A stretch of DNA of 64,000 nt, taken from assembly GCF_002943715.1 (NCBI RefSeq), contig NZ_MQUA01000013.1, forward strand, positions 2,039,001 to 2,103,000, read 5' to 3'. The translations under genes and the position numbers were made by a program. Below, piece by piece: positions 10,401-18,609 of the stretch; the stretch's first letter is position 1; every line of letters begins with the position of its first letter. This DNA comes from Polaribacter filamentus. GTDB taxonomy: Bacteria > Bacteroidota > Bacteroidia > Flavobacteriales > Flavobacteriaceae. The notes beneath the pieces were generated by a model. The model saw only the letters and a program-made list of their open reading frames with translations, was not told where the DNA came from and searched no databases.

Positions 10401-11064
10401 CTTTACTTGAATAATAACTGTATTCGTCTACTGCTATGTCTTCAAGATAATTTTCTGGTAATTCTGTTACTTTCAGATTTTTAAATTCAGTTTGAATCCA
10501 ACTGCCTCCCAAGCCTATTTTCCCAGCAGGTAATAAGTGGGCATTCTCATCAATGACGTCAATACGCGGTTTATCTTCATTATTTAAAAAAACACGAATC
10601 CTATTTTTACATACTTCAATACTTATTTTGTACCATGTATCTAAAGCTGGAGAAAAATCAAGGTTTCTAATTCCCAAAAAGGCATCATCGCCCATAAGGC
10701 CCATTCTACCTATTTCTATGTCATTTTGCAAACCGCCTTTAATCCCAATAATATAACGTTCATTCCTACCCTGCTCCCTAAAACTTGCCCATATTTGAAC
10801 TTGCTCTTCGGTACTGGGCACTTTCGCTTCAAAGGATACACGGTAATTTTTCCAATCAGCATTGCCAAAACTTGCGTAAGCGTCTCTGCTAATAAGTATT
10901 CCATTGGTTATAGAGCATTCGCCTTTACCTATTTTTTTATATGCTACATTTTCAAAGTTATTTCCTGCACTCATTTTAATCTGAGCAACTGATTTTGTTA
11001 ATCCTATCGTAAACAGAAATAAAACAAATAAAGAACTGAATTGTGGTTTTTTATTTTTGATCAT
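7405..11064 (-). CDS. GH2-family glycosidase with N-terminal LamG/DUF1080-like domain
   Basis: I choose the ATG at 11064 (MIKNKKPQFSS), which directly precedes the signal peptide ending near SVAQ; an in-frame ATG at 11091 adds nine unneeded residues. Using numbering from the longer form, residues about 40-210 form a concanavalin-like DUF1080/LamG-type domain, unusual ahead of GH2. The GH2 jelly-roll domain spans about 255-465, the Ig-like domain about 465-580, and the TIM barrel about 580-900. NNEMNF places the acid/base Glu at about 699, and ISQEWSTG places the nucleophile Glu at about 800, so catalysis is intact. A long C-terminal region (about 900-1228) includes a Rossmann-like segment. 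Possible activities are beta-galactosidase, beta-mannosidase or beta-glucuronidase; sequence alone does not decide. It lies in the minus-strand glycosidase block beside GH71/99-like and GH92 genes. Confidence 0.88.
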   Translation of the reverse strand: MIKNKKPQFSSLFVLFLFTIGLTKSVAQIKMSAGNNFENVAYKKIGKGECSITNGILISRDAYASFGNADWKNYRVSFEAKVPSTEEQVQIWASFREQGRNERYIIGIKGGLQNDIEIGRMGLMGDDAFLGIRNLDFSPALDTWYKISIEVCKNRIRVFLNNEDKPRIDVIDENAHLLPAGKIGLGGSWIQTEFKNLKVTELPENYLEDIAVDEYSYYSSKEEKEIQRKKERGLYKPIVVSNINTTRTEISLDGNWLFKPGHEIENRDAAFSVTVNDKDWHILEVPNFWNPSRIWLHGETFMKQNFPKGVSDTYYQKETDRCENYTFDYKETKIGWYRQWMELPETIHGKHLELSFDAVSKVAEVYVNGTKAGSHIGMFGEFIVDITALTKPGKNLFAVKVLRDYVKDIKNAEEIATIAVTVEVTNQMLKDLPHGFFRGNPSGIWQPVKLVITEPIKIEDVYIKPSLTGADFQVTIKNYNSSKAKLNINTNISDTKTDALLVSETSLNKVELKAGEEKVFSFKIAGLQPKLWTPTTPNLYDFNFSVSENKTNTIFDTESIRSGFRTFETRGDYFYLNGNKYWLRAANHTPHALGINDAALANKTMQLYHDGNIAVTRSHTIPYSEVWMEAADKNGVGVSMEGTWPWLMIGVGENSIPKKELLSIWKQEWLDLMKKYRNHPSLFYWTINNEMNFTHNKDDVERIETKMGIVSDVVKDMRTLDPTRPICFDSGYTRKQVKHEHDDAFFENYDDGDIDDGHNYSGWYHSSLFDNFSGKEFMERKTEGRPLISQEWSTGYPNTETGHHTRSYLWQHQNTQTHVGNQAYPFGDPKYSLENNAFLSSELAEAVRRSHNKLAGLHNFSSITWFRNVYDAQRVEPYPTYYRMKNALNPVLVSAELWGRHFYTGEKLPTRFCIVNDKVDGTTLKPSTLVWEITYKDGRVVGTGNYQIPEVAHYSRHWLTPEIIIPDTFKGDRLDGKLKLSLVQHGKEVSRNEYDLVFAKISYVKTNDLKSKKITVVDFSGKTKPVLDLLNITYSEMPDISSMFNQKADLYIISGIETISNLTENEQGLITDKLHKGAKIFMLNTGKKIMDIFPNHISNYLEKTLETAHIDIPESDIFNDIKHMDFRYFNNNKSEKPLVYHGLMQVYKKDDITSLVSGCEHKYARGSDQRAQLSTMKGFPMIAVDDGGTAVLSEMRLDKGLYDPIAAKILNNIIMDLIE

Positions 11065-11129
11065 ATTTTTAATAAAATTGAGCCATAACATTTTACAAGA
11101 ACACGTATAAAATGTTATGCCTATTTGTT

Positions 11130-11246
11130 TTAGTACTTTAAGCCTGCTTTCATTTGTGCAACTATAACTAAATATTCAGTATTGAAAGCAAGGTTATTAT
11201 ACTCTTGAGAATCTTTTTTTTTGTTATAAAGCTCTTTTTCATTTTC
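11130..11246 (-). pseudogene. C-terminal remnant of a sulfatase gene
   Basis: Between the GH2 and GH71/99-like genes the minus strand encodes about 38 residues after an in-frame stop. The peptide begins LENEKELYNKKKDSQEYNNL and ends MKAGLKY before a TAA at 11130-11132. This matches the C-terminal tail of S1 sulfatases here, for example ELYNQQNDPLEYNNL at the end of the 4431-5813 product. No start codon, signal peptide or catalytic region precedes it, and the upstream frame is closed. It is best read as the stub of a deleted sulfatase gene, implying the PUL once carried at least nine. Confidence 0.7.
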
Positions 11247-11280
11247 TAATTACTTTTTAAACCTTAACATATCTGAATAC

Positions 11281-12573
11281 TTATTCTTTTGAAGGGATTT
11301 TATAACTTAAAGGGATTTCTTTACGTAACATTTGACCTGCCTTTCCTGTGAGAAATAAATAATGATCTGGAGCAACATCATCATTCCCTACAAAATGAAC
11401 ATCATCACTATTGGGTGGATTATTTAAAACAGGGATGATAGCTGTTCCTTCATCAACCTCATCAAACATGCCCACATATAACATCTCCGCTCCTGCTGAA
11501 ATAGCATTATAAATCAAGTCCCAATAAAACTTACCACCAACTCTAGGTATGGCTCCGTATGTTGTATGTCTTGCTAACCCTGGATTTCTTTTAGATAGGT
11601 TATGCCAACTAAACCCCGCATAAACTAAAGGCACATAGTCCACTTTATTATCTTGACACCATTTAATATCAGCCATAACATGGTCTCTGTATCTTATCTC
11701 ATCTTGATGTAATAACGGTGTAAATCGTTGTACCATCCATGGTAGCACAATATCTGCTGTTCTTATAACATCATGTAAATAAGGATCTGGAAGGCAATCT
11801 TTATCTAATTCTCTAAAATAGGTTGGCACGCCTAACATCACAGAACAACCCCCATATATGGGATCATTTTTAAGGAAATCAATTAGACGGTTAATGCCAA
11901 TTTCTCTAATATTATAAGACCTGTCAGGAAAACCGATGCCCCAAATGGTAACCAGAGGTTTGCCGTTATGGTGGAGATAATTTATACTTTGGGTGACTTT
12001 TAAATTATCCACTAATTTTTTCCAGTCTTCAATAACTGCAGAACAATCTTCACCATCAGCCCTCATCCCGGACAGGTCATACATAACCGCAATAGCACGA
12101 TTATTTTCTTCGGCTGCGTTAACTGCATTTTTTAATATAATATCTTGAGATTTATTTGGGTCGTCATGATTTCTTGCCACACCAAAAAAGCGCTGCATAA
12201 AAACACCATCCACACCATACTCTTTCATCCATTTGAAATGTAAATCTGTAGTGCTTTTATCAACAGAACTAAAGACTCTTGCTTTTGTTCCGTCAGGAAA
12301 TTTAAATTTTGTTTCATAAGTTTTTTCATACTCAGATACATCTGGCCAAAAATCAATAGTGTTATGATCTTTATCAAATTTACCATCAGCACCATAGTGT
12401 CCCCATTTAGACCCAGAGCCATCTTCTGGAGTTCTAAACCAACCTTGATAGCCCGCCATAACCAAACCTTTGTAACTCGGATAATTACTGGTTTTTGCAT
12501 GTTTGTTTTGTCCGCTTGATTGTATCGTAAAAAACACAGTCAATCCTAATATTAAAGCATGTTTTAAATTCAT
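11281..12573 (-). CDS. GH71/99-like glycosidase (E-x-x-E motif), secreted
   Basis: The start at 12573 (MNLKHALILG) is preferred: it begins a signal peptide ending at SSGQ and lies 16 bp after the GH92 stop. An earlier in-frame ATG at 12660 would overlap that gene. The protein opens with GLVMAGYQGWF, the hallmark of proteins annotated as GH71/99-like, followed by HFKWMKEYGVDGVFMQRFF and a TIM barrel. MFDEVDEGTAI near the end holds two Glu residues three apart, about 372 and 375 from this start. They resemble the E-x-x-E pair essential in GH99 endo-alpha-mannanases. With a GH92 exo-alpha-mannosidase immediately upstream, an endo-acting or capping role on an alpha-mannan-type glycan is plausible. 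Three paralogues occur in the window. Family membership is solid; activity is inferred. Confidence 0.82.
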   Translation of the reverse strand: MNLKHALILGLTVFFTIQSSGQNKHAKTSNYPSYKGLVMAGYQGWFRTPEDGSGSKWGHYGADGKFDKDHNTIDFWPDVSEYEKTYETKFKFPDGTKARVFSSVDKSTTDLHFKWMKEYGVDGVFMQRFFGVARNHDDPNKSQDIILKNAVNAAEENNRAIAVMYDLSGMRADGEDCSAVIEDWKKLVDNLKVTQSINYLHHNGKPLVTIWGIGFPDRSYNIREIGINRLIDFLKNDPIYGGCSVMLGVPTYFRELDKDCLPDPYLHDVIRTADIVLPWMVQRFTPLLHQDEIRYRDHVMADIKWCQDNKVDYVPLVYAGFSWHNLSKRNPGLARHTTYGAIPRVGGKFYWDLIYNAISAGAEMLYVGMFDEVDEGTAIIPVLNNPPNSDDVHFVGNDDVAPDHYLFLTGKAGQMLRKEIPLSYKIPSKE

Positions 12574-12589
12574 TTTATGTAAAATATAA

Positions 12590-14875
12590 TTAATTAAAAA
12601 GTTGTCTATTTTCATCAGCACCCATTTCAAATTCCAAAGTGCCTCCGTTCCATATATCACTATGGTCGAAGAAAGGTTCTGTCATGGTTTTCCCGTTAAG
12701 TTTTAAGGATTGTATGAATTTATTTTTAGTACTGTTATTTTTTGTTTCTATTGTAAATTGTTTACCGTTGGATAAATTGATGACTACATTATCAAAAATT
12801 GGACGACCAATAGAGTAGGTTGTATTTCCTGGGCTAAAAGAATAAAACCCCATAGCGTTTAAAACATACCAAGCAGACATTTGTCCGCAATCTTCATTTC
12901 CAGATAAACCATTGGGATTATTAAAATAAAGACTAGACATGATGCTATCCGTCAATTTTTGAGTTTTCCAAGCCTCTCCAACATAATTATACATGTGTGT
13001 GATATGATGACTTGGCTCATTTCCATGTGCATACTGCCCTATCAATCCAGAAATATCACTTGAGGGATTAGTACCTTTAAGCTCTGAACTTGTTGTAAAC
13101 AACTCATCTAATTTTGCTGTAAATTTTTCTTTACCCCCCATTAAATCGACTAATCCTTTAACATCATGAGGCACAAACCAAGTCCATTGCCAAGCATTTC
13201 CTTCTACATAATCATCCTCTCGATGTTCAGAATACTTTGGGTCAAAAGGTTCTCTAAAAGTCCCATCGCTTTTAACACCTCTCATAAACCCCGTTTCAGG
13301 ATCGAAATATTTTTTGTAACGCTTAGAACGTTCCATAAATATCTCATAATCCTCATCTTTACCTAAAGCTTTAGCCATTTGAGCGATACACCAATCGTTA
13401 TAAGCGTACTCCAAAGCTTTTGAAACAGATTCATTTTCCAGATCTGAAGGAATATAACCCAATTCTTCATTATATTTTTTTCCTAATGTTGCTAGTTTAT
13501 ATTTAATCCTTTCTGAAGGAAAATCGATTCCTAGAGTATCATAGGTTGAAGAATGCACAATAGCTTCATAGGCCTTTTTAGCATCAAAGCCTCTAATGCC
13601 TTTCATATAAGCATCAACAATTACAGGCACTGCATGGTATCCAATCATGGTTCCTGTATAATTTGCATTAAGTTCCCATTTTGGTAAAATACCACCATGC
13701 TCATATTTTTTCAATAGCGTATTTACATACGCATTGTTTTTTTCTGGCTCAATAATATTCAACAAGGGATGAAATGCTCTAAAAGTATCCCATAAAGAAA
13801 AGACTGTATAAGTATCTTCTTCTGATGTATGTATTTGCTGATCCATACCTCTATATCTACCATCAACATCATTAAAGGTATAAGGGCTCATTGCTGAATG
13901 ATATAGCCCTGTATAAAAAATAGATTTTTCATCTTTTGAACCACCTTCAACCTGAATTTTATCTAACTGATTTTCCCAAACTACATGAGCATCTTGCTTT
14001 ACTTTATCAAAATCCCAATGCGATATTTCCTGCTCTAAGTTCTTTTTCGCACCATCAAAATCTACGGAAGAAACTCCTACTTTAGCCATTAAAGTATCAG
14101 CGTTTTCTTCTTTAAAATTTAAAACAGCTACTAATTTTATACCTTCTATTTCTGAACTAGCCTCTTGAGCTTTGCCCTCTTTAAAAAACGTTACAGTAAA
14201 AGGCTGATTAAATTTAGCATGAAAATAAATATGGCGGTTTTTAGCCCAGCCATCTATGTGTTTATATCCGCTAATTTCCGTATCGCCAATTATTTTAATA
14301 GTACTATGCTTCACATGTCTGTCGTGAATAGTATGATCCATATCAATAATTAAACCGCGTTTTCCTTCTTTTTGGAATTCATATCTGTGAAACCCAACTC
14401 TATTGCTTGCTGTTAACTCTGCTTTTATATTGTAATCTAGTAAATTTACCGAATAATAGCCCGGAATAGCCGTTTCGCTTTTATGGTTAAAACGACTTCT
14501 GTAACCAGAATCTGGATCTTCAGGTGTACCCGGATTTATCTTTGCTTTTCCTGTAAAAGGCATAAACAGAAAATCCCCTAAATCACCAATACCAGTACCG
14601 CTTAAATGCGTGTGACTAAAGCCCCGAATAGAAGTATCGGTATGATGATACCCTCCGCAAGCATCCCAGCCTGATGTTCTTGTATCTGGACTTAATTGAA
14701 CCATGCCATTTGGAACAGTTACCCCAGGAAACGTATGGCCGTGACCACCTGTACCAATAAAAGGGTTAACATATAATGTATTATCGTTTACGCTTACTAC
14801 TTTTTGTTTAACACAACCAAAAAAGGTTAAAACCAAACTCAAACTAACAAGCTTTAGAAATTTCTTTATTTTCAT
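12590..14875 (-). CDS. GH92 exo-alpha-mannosidase, lipoprotein
   Basis: I prefer the ATG at 14875 (MKIKKFLKLV) over the in-frame ATG at 14884, as it directly precedes the lipoprotein leader with lipobox FFGC. The product has all classical GH92 blocks. In numbering from 14884 these are NPFIGTGGHGHTFPG (40-54), HTHLSGTGIGDLGD (91-104), HGNEPSHHITHMYNY with the general-acid Glu, and GNEDCGQMSAWYVL from about 662 with the acidic pair linked to Ca-dependent catalysis. Characterised family members are inverting, Ca-dependent alpha-mannosidases. It is the first gene of the left minus-strand block, has a 790-bp upstream gap with a TAnnTTTG match, and is followed after 16 bp by the GH71/99-like gene. 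This is the most canonical of the three GH92 proteins here; the other two have altered N-terminal motifs. Confidence 0.95.
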   Translation of the reverse strand: MKIKKFLKLVSLSLVLTFFGCVKQKVVSVNDNTLYVNPFIGTGGHGHTFPGVTVPNGMVQLSPDTRTSGWDACGGYHHTDTSIRGFSHTHLSGTGIGDLGDFLFMPFTGKAKINPGTPEDPDSGYRSRFNHKSETAIPGYYSVNLLDYNIKAELTASNRVGFHRYEFQKEGKRGLIIDMDHTIHDRHVKHSTIKIIGDTEISGYKHIDGWAKNRHIYFHAKFNQPFTVTFFKEGKAQEASSEIEGIKLVAVLNFKEENADTLMAKVGVSSVDFDGAKKNLEQEISHWDFDKVKQDAHVVWENQLDKIQVEGGSKDEKSIFYTGLYHSAMSPYTFNDVDGRYRGMDQQIHTSEEDTYTVFSLWDTFRAFHPLLNIIEPEKNNAYVNTLLKKYEHGGILPKWELNANYTGTMIGYHAVPVIVDAYMKGIRGFDAKKAYEAIVHSSTYDTLGIDFPSERIKYKLATLGKKYNEELGYIPSDLENESVSKALEYAYNDWCIAQMAKALGKDEDYEIFMERSKRYKKYFDPETGFMRGVKSDGTFREPFDPKYSEHREDDYVEGNAWQWTWFVPHDVKGLVDLMGGKEKFTAKLDELFTTSSELKGTNPSSDISGLIGQYAHGNEPSHHITHMYNYVGEAWKTQKLTDSIMSSLYFNNPNGLSGNEDCGQMSAWYVLNAMGFYSFSPGNTTYSIGRPIFDNVVINLSNGKQFTIETKNNSTKNKFIQSLKLNGKTMTEPFFDHSDIWNGGTLEFEMGADENRQLFN

Positions 14876-14884
14876 TAATAACAA

Positions 14885-15629
14885 GGTTTAGATTAAATTA
14901 TAAAGCTTAAGCCATCTCTTCCTAATTAAGACACTTACTTTTACTTACTTTAATTCTCAAACCAAATTTAGAAACGAACATTAATTATTCATCAATATTC
15001 AATTAATTAGAAATTAATATATAATTAATACGACTTATTAATCCATTTTTAAGGGACGTGAGGGCGGATATTAATAGAACACACATTTTAATTTGCAAAC
15101 AAGACATAAATCTATAATTAATCATTTCGCAAAAAAAATCTTAATTATTTACAAATATGAAAACTTGAATAAAAGATTAACAATTATTCGTACTTATTAT
15201 TCCTTTAAGTGTTTACAGACAGCATTACAAAAACTTAGATAAGTTTAAGTTTATTTCTAGCACTTGGTGATATAATTTTTAGTTAAAGAATGATGAGAAT
15301 AATTTTAACATATTTTCCTAATGATTTTCTCATATCTCTGCAGGTTTTACCTTTTAAGTAGATCGCAGTCTATAATTTATTACTCCTATTACTATTATGT
15401 TATTCTACAAAAACTACGTTTTAAATATCTAGGACATGGTATTTAATATACATCAGACTCATTATAAACAATGACTCTTTTTTTAAAATACTTAAAACTG
15501 CATGAGATACAACAAGAGCATATGCTTTCTTAGACGTTAAGGCTAGACTAACTATAGAAACTTTATTGATATTGTTCATTTATTAATTTCCTTTTATTTT
15601 TTAATTAATTTTTTTTTAAGTCATTGAAA
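14885..15629. other. Intergenic region between divergent blocks
   Basis: About 745 bp of AT-rich DNA separates the minus-strand GH92 gene from the plus-strand T9SS genes. I see no open frame, RNA gene or long inverted repeat. It must hold promoters for both directions; one candidate -7 element for each side is listed separately. Confidence 0.6.
14963..14970 (-). promoter_or_regulatory. Candidate -7 promoter element for the GH92-led block
   Basis: The minus strand reads TAAATTTG, a full match to the Bacteroidota -7 consensus TAnnTTTG, about 90 bp upstream of the GH92 start. A TTG on the same strand at 14995-14993 lies 22 bp further upstream, in the range of the -33 element. AT-rich DNA gives chance matches, so this is tentative. 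Confidence 0.45.
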
Positions 15630-15637
15630 TACATTTG
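15630..15637 (+). promoter_or_regulatory. Candidate -7 promoter element, T9SS cargo copy 1
   Basis: TACATTTG matches TAnnTTTG and ends 38 bp before the ATG at 15676. It lies just outside the left edge of the tandem duplication. I see no clear TTG at the expected -33 distance. Confidence 0.45.
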
Positions 15638-15675
15638 TTATAAATATTAATAACCCTTTAAAAGAATTAAACATT

Positions 15676-16668
15676 ATGAAAATTAAATTACTTTTTACAT
15701 GTAGTGCTTTATTGTGCGCGTTTTACTCCAATGCTCAGTGTGCCCCTGACGAAGTTGCTCTTCAAGTAGGAACACCTTGTGACGATGGTAATCCAGCAAC
15801 TTTTTATGACATCGAGGATGGCAATTGTGGTTGCGCAGGCATTTCAGTTACTGGTACTGCTGAATACAAAATAACTGATGGAAATGATGATGTAGAGGAA
15901 AATCTATCCGATGGAACTATTGGTTTTTCTAGCTCTGACTTAGAGCTGGGTCAAGATGGCAGTACAGCACAAATGGTAGGTATTAGGTTTAATTTTATAC
16001 AAATTCCAAAAAATGCTACTATATCAAGTGCTTACATTCAGTTTGCTGTAAAAGGAACCACTTCTGAAAGAGACCCTACAAATGTAGAAATAGTAGGTGA
16101 AAAAGTTGGCAATAGTGTGCCGTTTGCTGGTGCTATCAATAATCTTTCAGAAAGACCAGCTACTACAGCAAAAGCTTTTTGGGATGAAGTTCCAGTTTGG
16201 CAAAATAATGACGATGCTGGTGAGGATCAGAAAACTCCAGATTTAGTAGAAATTGTTCAAGAAATAGTTAATCTAGAAGATTGGGCGGCTTTAAACTCCA
16301 TGACGTTTTTAATTTCTGGTGAAGGTAGTAGAGAGGCAAAGTCTCTTGAACGTGGAGGTTCAGATTCAAAACAACCTGCTACACTTATTATTAATTATGA
16401 TGCGAGTGGCTTACTTTCAACTTCCGATTTTAATAAGGCTAAAATCAAAATATATCCTAACCCTGCCAGTCAATTAGTAAACATTCAATCTGATAAAACT
16501 ATAGAAAATATTTCTCTTTATAGTATTTTAGGCCACAAGGTATTATCTGTCAAACCAAACAAAAGTGTTACAAACCTCAATATTTCACAATTAAAATCTG
16601 GTGTTTATTTTATTCATGTAAAACAAAATAACAGTCAAGTCAATACACGTAAATTGGTTGTTGAATAA
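15676..16668 (+). CDS. T9SS cargo protein with Cys-rich CDDGN motif, copy 1
   Basis: This 330-residue protein has a signal peptide ending near SNAQ (about 21), then a short Cys motif (TPCDDGNPATFYDIEDGNC, about 33-51). A beta-rich domain follows at about 60-245 (opening AEYKITDGNDDVEEN, with IPKNATISSAYIQFAVKG in the middle). It ends with a type A T9SS sorting domain (about 257-330: IYPNPAS, ISLYSILGHKVLS, LKSGVYFIHV). It should be exported by Sec and then moved to the surface or medium by the type IX system. No catalytic motif is visible; the domain resembles DNRLRE/CBM-like beta-sandwich modules and recurs twice in the 962-residue phosphatase-like protein downstream. A glycan-binding or structural role is my guess. 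The next gene is an exact copy. Confidence 0.85.
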   Translation: MKIKLLFTCSALLCAFYSNAQCAPDEVALQVGTPCDDGNPATFYDIEDGNCGCAGISVTGTAEYKITDGNDDVEENLSDGTIGFSSSDLELGQDGSTAQMVGIRFNFIQIPKNATISSAYIQFAVKGTTSERDPTNVEIVGEKVGNSVPFAGAINNLSERPATTAKAFWDEVPVWQNNDDAGEDQKTPDLVEIVQEIVNLEDWAALNSMTFLISGEGSREAKSLERGGSDSKQPATLIINYDASGLLSTSDFNKAKIKIYPNPASQLVNIQSDKTIENISLYSILGHKVLSVKPNKSVTNLNISQLKSGVYFIHVKQNNSQVNTRKLVVE

Positions 16669-17147
16669 ATAACAATTTACCTTAAAGTTTCAAACTAGTT
16701 TTATTAAATTATATTTGAAAATATTAAACCTTTGTATTTTTATTCACAGGGGTTTAATTTATAAAACACTCCCGTTTCTTTTTTATTAAGAGTAACAAAG
16801 TCTATTTAGGTTAAAAATCAAATTATCAGTTTGTATAATTGTATTGATACTATTCCAATAATATTTCATTTTTTATAAACTTATGTTTTGAATGATAGGT
16901 AATAGTATTAAAATGGAAAAAGTTTAATACCAACTGATTATGTGTTTTTCTAAAATGATTAGTCGCTTAAAAGGTAAGGGGGTAATATTATAGATAATCA
17001 AAAGATAGACAATGGAAATAAAAATATTAATTTATTCTATTGTATTAATTGTTTTTAACCCATAATTAATTCGTAATTATTAACTTTTTAAGTGGTCAAG
17101 ATATATTTGTTGTAAATATTAATAACCCTTTAAAAGAATTAAACATT
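16669..17147 (+). other. Spacer between the two cargo copies
   Basis: This spacer holds no open frame. A possible weak terminator lies near 16749-16785: a GGGGTTT arm, an AAAC-CTCCC arm with mismatches, then a T-rich tract. The right end contains the -7-like TATATTTG at 17102-17109. The same spacer recurs after copy 2. Confidence 0.5.
17102..17109 (+). promoter_or_regulatory. Candidate -7 promoter element, T9SS cargo copy 2
   Basis: TATATTTG matches TAnnTTTG and ends 38 bp before the ATG at 17148, the same distance as for copy 1. It lies at the end of repeat unit 1, so the duplication left copy 2 with its own promoter-like element. Confidence 0.45.
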
Positions 17148-18140
17148 ATGAAAATTAAATTACTTTTTACATGTAGTGCTTTATTGTGCGCGTTTTACTC
17201 CAATGCTCAGTGTGCCCCTGACGAAGTTGCTCTTCAAGTAGGAACACCTTGTGACGATGGTAATCCAGCAACTTTTTATGACATCGAGGATGGCAATTGT
17301 GGTTGCGCAGGCATTTCAGTTACTGGTACTGCTGAATACAAAATAACTGATGGAAATGATGATGTAGAGGAAAATCTATCCGATGGAACTATTGGTTTTT
17401 CTAGCTCTGACTTAGAGCTGGGTCAAGATGGCAGTACAGCACAAATGGTAGGTATTAGGTTTAATTTTATACAAATTCCAAAAAATGCTACTATATCAAG
17501 TGCTTACATTCAGTTTGCTGTAAAAGGAACCACTTCTGAAAGAGACCCTACAAATGTAGAAATAGTAGGTGAAAAAGTTGGCAATAGTGTGCCGTTTGCT
17601 GGTGCTATCAATAATCTTTCAGAAAGACCAGCTACTACAGCAAAAGCTTTTTGGGATGAAGTTCCAGTTTGGCAAAATAATGACGATGCTGGTGAGGATC
17701 AGAAAACTCCAGATTTAGTAGAAATTGTTCAAGAAATAGTTAATCTAGAAGATTGGGCGGCTTTAAACTCCATGACGTTTTTAATTTCTGGTGAAGGTAG
17801 TAGAGAGGCAAAGTCTCTTGAACGTGGAGGTTCAGATTCAAAACAACCTGCTACACTTATTATTAATTATGATGCGAGTGGCTTACTTTCAACTTCCGAT
17901 TTTAATAAGGCTAAAATCAAAATATATCCTAACCCTGCCAGTCAATTAGTAAACATTCAATCTGATAAAACTATAGAAAATATTTCTCTTTATAGTATTT
18001 TAGGCCACAAGGTATTATCTGTCAAACCAAACAAAAGTGTTACAAACCTCAATATTTCACAATTAAAATCTGGTGTTTATTTTATTCATGTAAAACAAAA
18101 TAACAGTCAAGTCAATACACGTAAATTGGTTGTTGAATAA
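17148..18140 (+). CDS. T9SS cargo protein with Cys-rich CDDGN motif, copy 2
   Basis: The 330 residues are identical to the product of 15676-16668: signal peptide, CDDGN Cys motif, beta-sandwich-like domain and C-terminal T9SS sorting domain with IYPNPAS. The absence of even synonymous differences points to a very recent duplication. Two copies under separate promoter-like elements would raise dosage of an abundant surface or secreted protein. Function is unknown; the shared domain with the downstream phosphatase-like protein suggests both bind the same ligand. Confidence 0.85.
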   Translation: MKIKLLFTCSALLCAFYSNAQCAPDEVALQVGTPCDDGNPATFYDIEDGNCGCAGISVTGTAEYKITDGNDDVEENLSDGTIGFSSSDLELGQDGSTAQMVGIRFNFIQIPKNATISSAYIQFAVKGTTSERDPTNVEIVGEKVGNSVPFAGAINNLSERPATTAKAFWDEVPVWQNNDDAGEDQKTPDLVEIVQEIVNLEDWAALNSMTFLISGEGSREAKSLERGGSDSKQPATLIINYDASGLLSTSDFNKAKIKIYPNPASQLVNIQSDKTIENISLYSILGHKVLSVKPNKSVTNLNISQLKSGVYFIHVKQNNSQVNTRKLVVE

Positions 18141-18609
18141 ATAACAATTTACCTTAAAGTTTCAAACTAGTTTTATTAAATTATATTTGAAAATATTAAA
18201 CCTTTGTATTTTTATTCACAGGGGTTTAATTTATAAAACACTCCCGTTTCTTTTTTATTAAGAGTAACAAAGTCTATTTAGGTTAAAAATCAAATTATCA
18301 GTTTGTATAATTGTATTGATACTATTCCAATAATATTTCATTTTTTATAAACTTATGTTTTGAATGATAGGTAATAGTATTAAAATGGAAAAAGTTTAAT
18401 ACCAACTGATTATGTGTTTTTCTAAAATGATTAGTCGCTTAAAAGGTAAGGGGGTAATATTATAGATAATCAAAAGATAGACAATGGAAATAAAAATATT
18501 AATTTATTCTATTGTATTAATTGTTTTTAACCCATAATTAATTCGTAATTATTAACTTTTTAAGTGGTCAAGATATATTTGTTAGTAATCTTTATGTTTT
18601 TTAAAACTA
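18141..18609 (+). other. Spacer before the membrane-protein gene
   Basis: This spacer duplicates 16669-17111 up to 18583, then diverges for the last 26 bp. It carries no gene. The -7-like TATATTTG at 18574-18581 now serves the membrane-protein gene instead of a cargo gene. Confidence 0.5.
18574..18581 (+). promoter_or_regulatory. Candidate -7 promoter element, membrane-protein gene
   Basis: TATATTTG matches TAnnTTTG and ends 28 bp before the ATG at 18610. It is the end of repeat unit 2, so the same element precedes two different genes. Confidence 0.4.

Larger units (their letters stand above)
15641..17111 (+). repeat. Tandem duplication unit 1 (1.47 kb)
   Basis: The sequence from TAAATATTAATAACCC at 15641 to 17111 reappears at 17113-18583 with a period of 1472 bp. 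By direct reading the coding part, the 3' spacer and the promoter-proximal leader are identical. The unit contains one whole 330-residue gene plus its downstream spacer. Identity including non-coding DNA means either a very recent duplication or an assembly effect. Confidence 0.93.
17113..18583 (+). repeat. Tandem duplication unit 2 (1.47 kb)
   Basis: This is the second perfect copy of the unit at 15641-17111. The junctions share ATTTGTT: unit 1 is entered from ACATTTGTTA, unit 2 from ATATTTGTTG, and the array exits through ATATTTGTTA. Short homology around the -7-like motif could have seeded the duplication. Confidence 0.93.

Noticed and set aside
16749..16785. Rho-independent terminator after the first cargo gene
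   Set aside because: Arms GGGGTTT and AAAC-CTCCC pair imperfectly with a bulge; noted in the spacer entry but not strong enough to call.
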